Assembly (NCBI RefSeq): GCF_001642475.1
Contig: NW_019173958.1
Location: 1 to 64,000, forward strand
Source: Fonsecaea monophora
Lineage: Eukaryota; Ascomycota; Eurotiomycetes; Chaetothyriales; Herpotrichiellaceae
DNA length: 64,000 nucleotides
Direction: 5' to 3'
Shown: piece by piece, positions 63,646-64,000 of the stretch
Layout of the letters: the number at the start of each line of letters is the position of its first letter
How positions within the stretch are numbered: position 1 is the first letter of the stretch
Made by a program: the position numbers and the translations under genes
Notes under the pieces: generated by a model
What the model saw: only the letters and a program-made list of their open reading frames with translations
Database searches by the model: none
Told to the model about the DNA's origin: nothing

Positions 63646-64000
63646 GTCACTATACAAAGATTAGTCAGGTTGGATAATAAATATCCGACAATGTGTTTGA
63701 TGCAGATTTTTGGCAGATTGTTTTACCTATAACCCGGAAGTTTATTAGGTAGACCGTGTCGGATTGGGCGACATGGACGATGGGGAAAGGCATGGTTGCA
63801 CCCTGTGTGCTATTCCGAGGTTTGGTCGGTGGCTCGAAAATCGACCGGGATTCTCCAGAGCAAAAAGCTCCAGAAGGGGGCTAGTGGACAAGGGAAACAT
63901 TGTGGCGATAATGGTTGGGACCTTGTCTGCTTGTTTACTGGATCACATCAAGTCAATGCTAGTGGTGCCTGTGCACGGAGAGTGGTTGGTAACTTGGCCC
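63646..64000. other. Window end, possible upstream exon or promoter
   Basis: The last 355 bp hold the putative intron described for the preceding ORF and a short minus-strand ATG frame at 63793. Nothing else is supported. Confidence 0.3.

Overview
The window is nuclear DNA of a filamentous ascomycete (Pezizomycotina). Introns are 50-95 bp long, with GT..AG ends and, where checked, CTGAC-type branch points. Genes sit on both strands without operons. Several products are typical of this group: a CAP20-type perilipin, a short COG7, a PARP/E2 fusion, a SurE/tubulin-tyrosine-ligase fusion and an HMT1-type ABC transporter. Placement below subphylum, perhaps Eurotiomycetes, would be a guess.

Layout. 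1-301: 3' end of a paraoxonase/arylesterase-like gene, after a poly-C edge. 774-2811 (-): NCS1 nucleobase/allantoin-type permease, with a cluster of GATA-factor sites upstream. 2.8-6.1 kb: empty. 6146-6752 (-): perilipin-like CAP20. 6.8-10.4 kb: empty. 10361-13852 (-): PARP + UBE2Q-like E2 fusion. 14855-15883 (+): COG7-like. 16173-16696 (-): ribosomal protein eL27. 17422-23967 (+): a 2,163-residue repeat and coiled-coil protein. 24603-25805 (+): TLC-domain membrane protein. 26903-27327 (+): a small secreted cysteine-rich protein encoded in two exons, each carrying a similar cysteine module. 27777-29182 (+): Hym1/Mo25. 30335-32608 (-): Ndc80. 33106-34290 (+): Pex14. 34347-35575 (-): Arg/Ser-rich coiled-coil protein. 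36216-38648 (+): Pby1. 39728-43182 (+): HMT1-type half ABC transporter with a broken frame. 43644-45140 (+): monocarboxylate-transporter-like MFS protein. 45795-46943 (+): unknown membrane protein. 48119-49939 (-): BTB protein. 50834-53516 (-): PDK1-type kinase. 54684-56282 (+): unknown disordered protein. 56.3-59.4 kb: mostly empty. 59367-61057 (-): DHA1-type MFS transporter. 61-64 kb: accessory-looking DNA with a weak ORF and a degenerate Zn2Cys6-like motif.

Most of the window is housekeeping: cell polarity and kinase signalling (Hym1, PDK1), kinetochore (Ndc80), peroxisome (Pex14), Golgi (COG7), translation (eL27) and P-body (Pby1). Transporters lie near both ends and in the middle. Several genes are paired head to head over 0.5-1 kb (PARP-E2/COG7, eL27/giant protein, Ndc80/Pex14, RS protein/Pby1).

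The main points for follow-up are the two-module cysteine-rich secreted protein, the frameshift plus in-frame stop in the ABC transporter whose tail carries a PAM2-like motif, and the giant protein with 17 degenerate repeats and a separate 4 x 20-residue tandem array. No CRISPR array, rRNA, tRNA or intact transposon was recognised.
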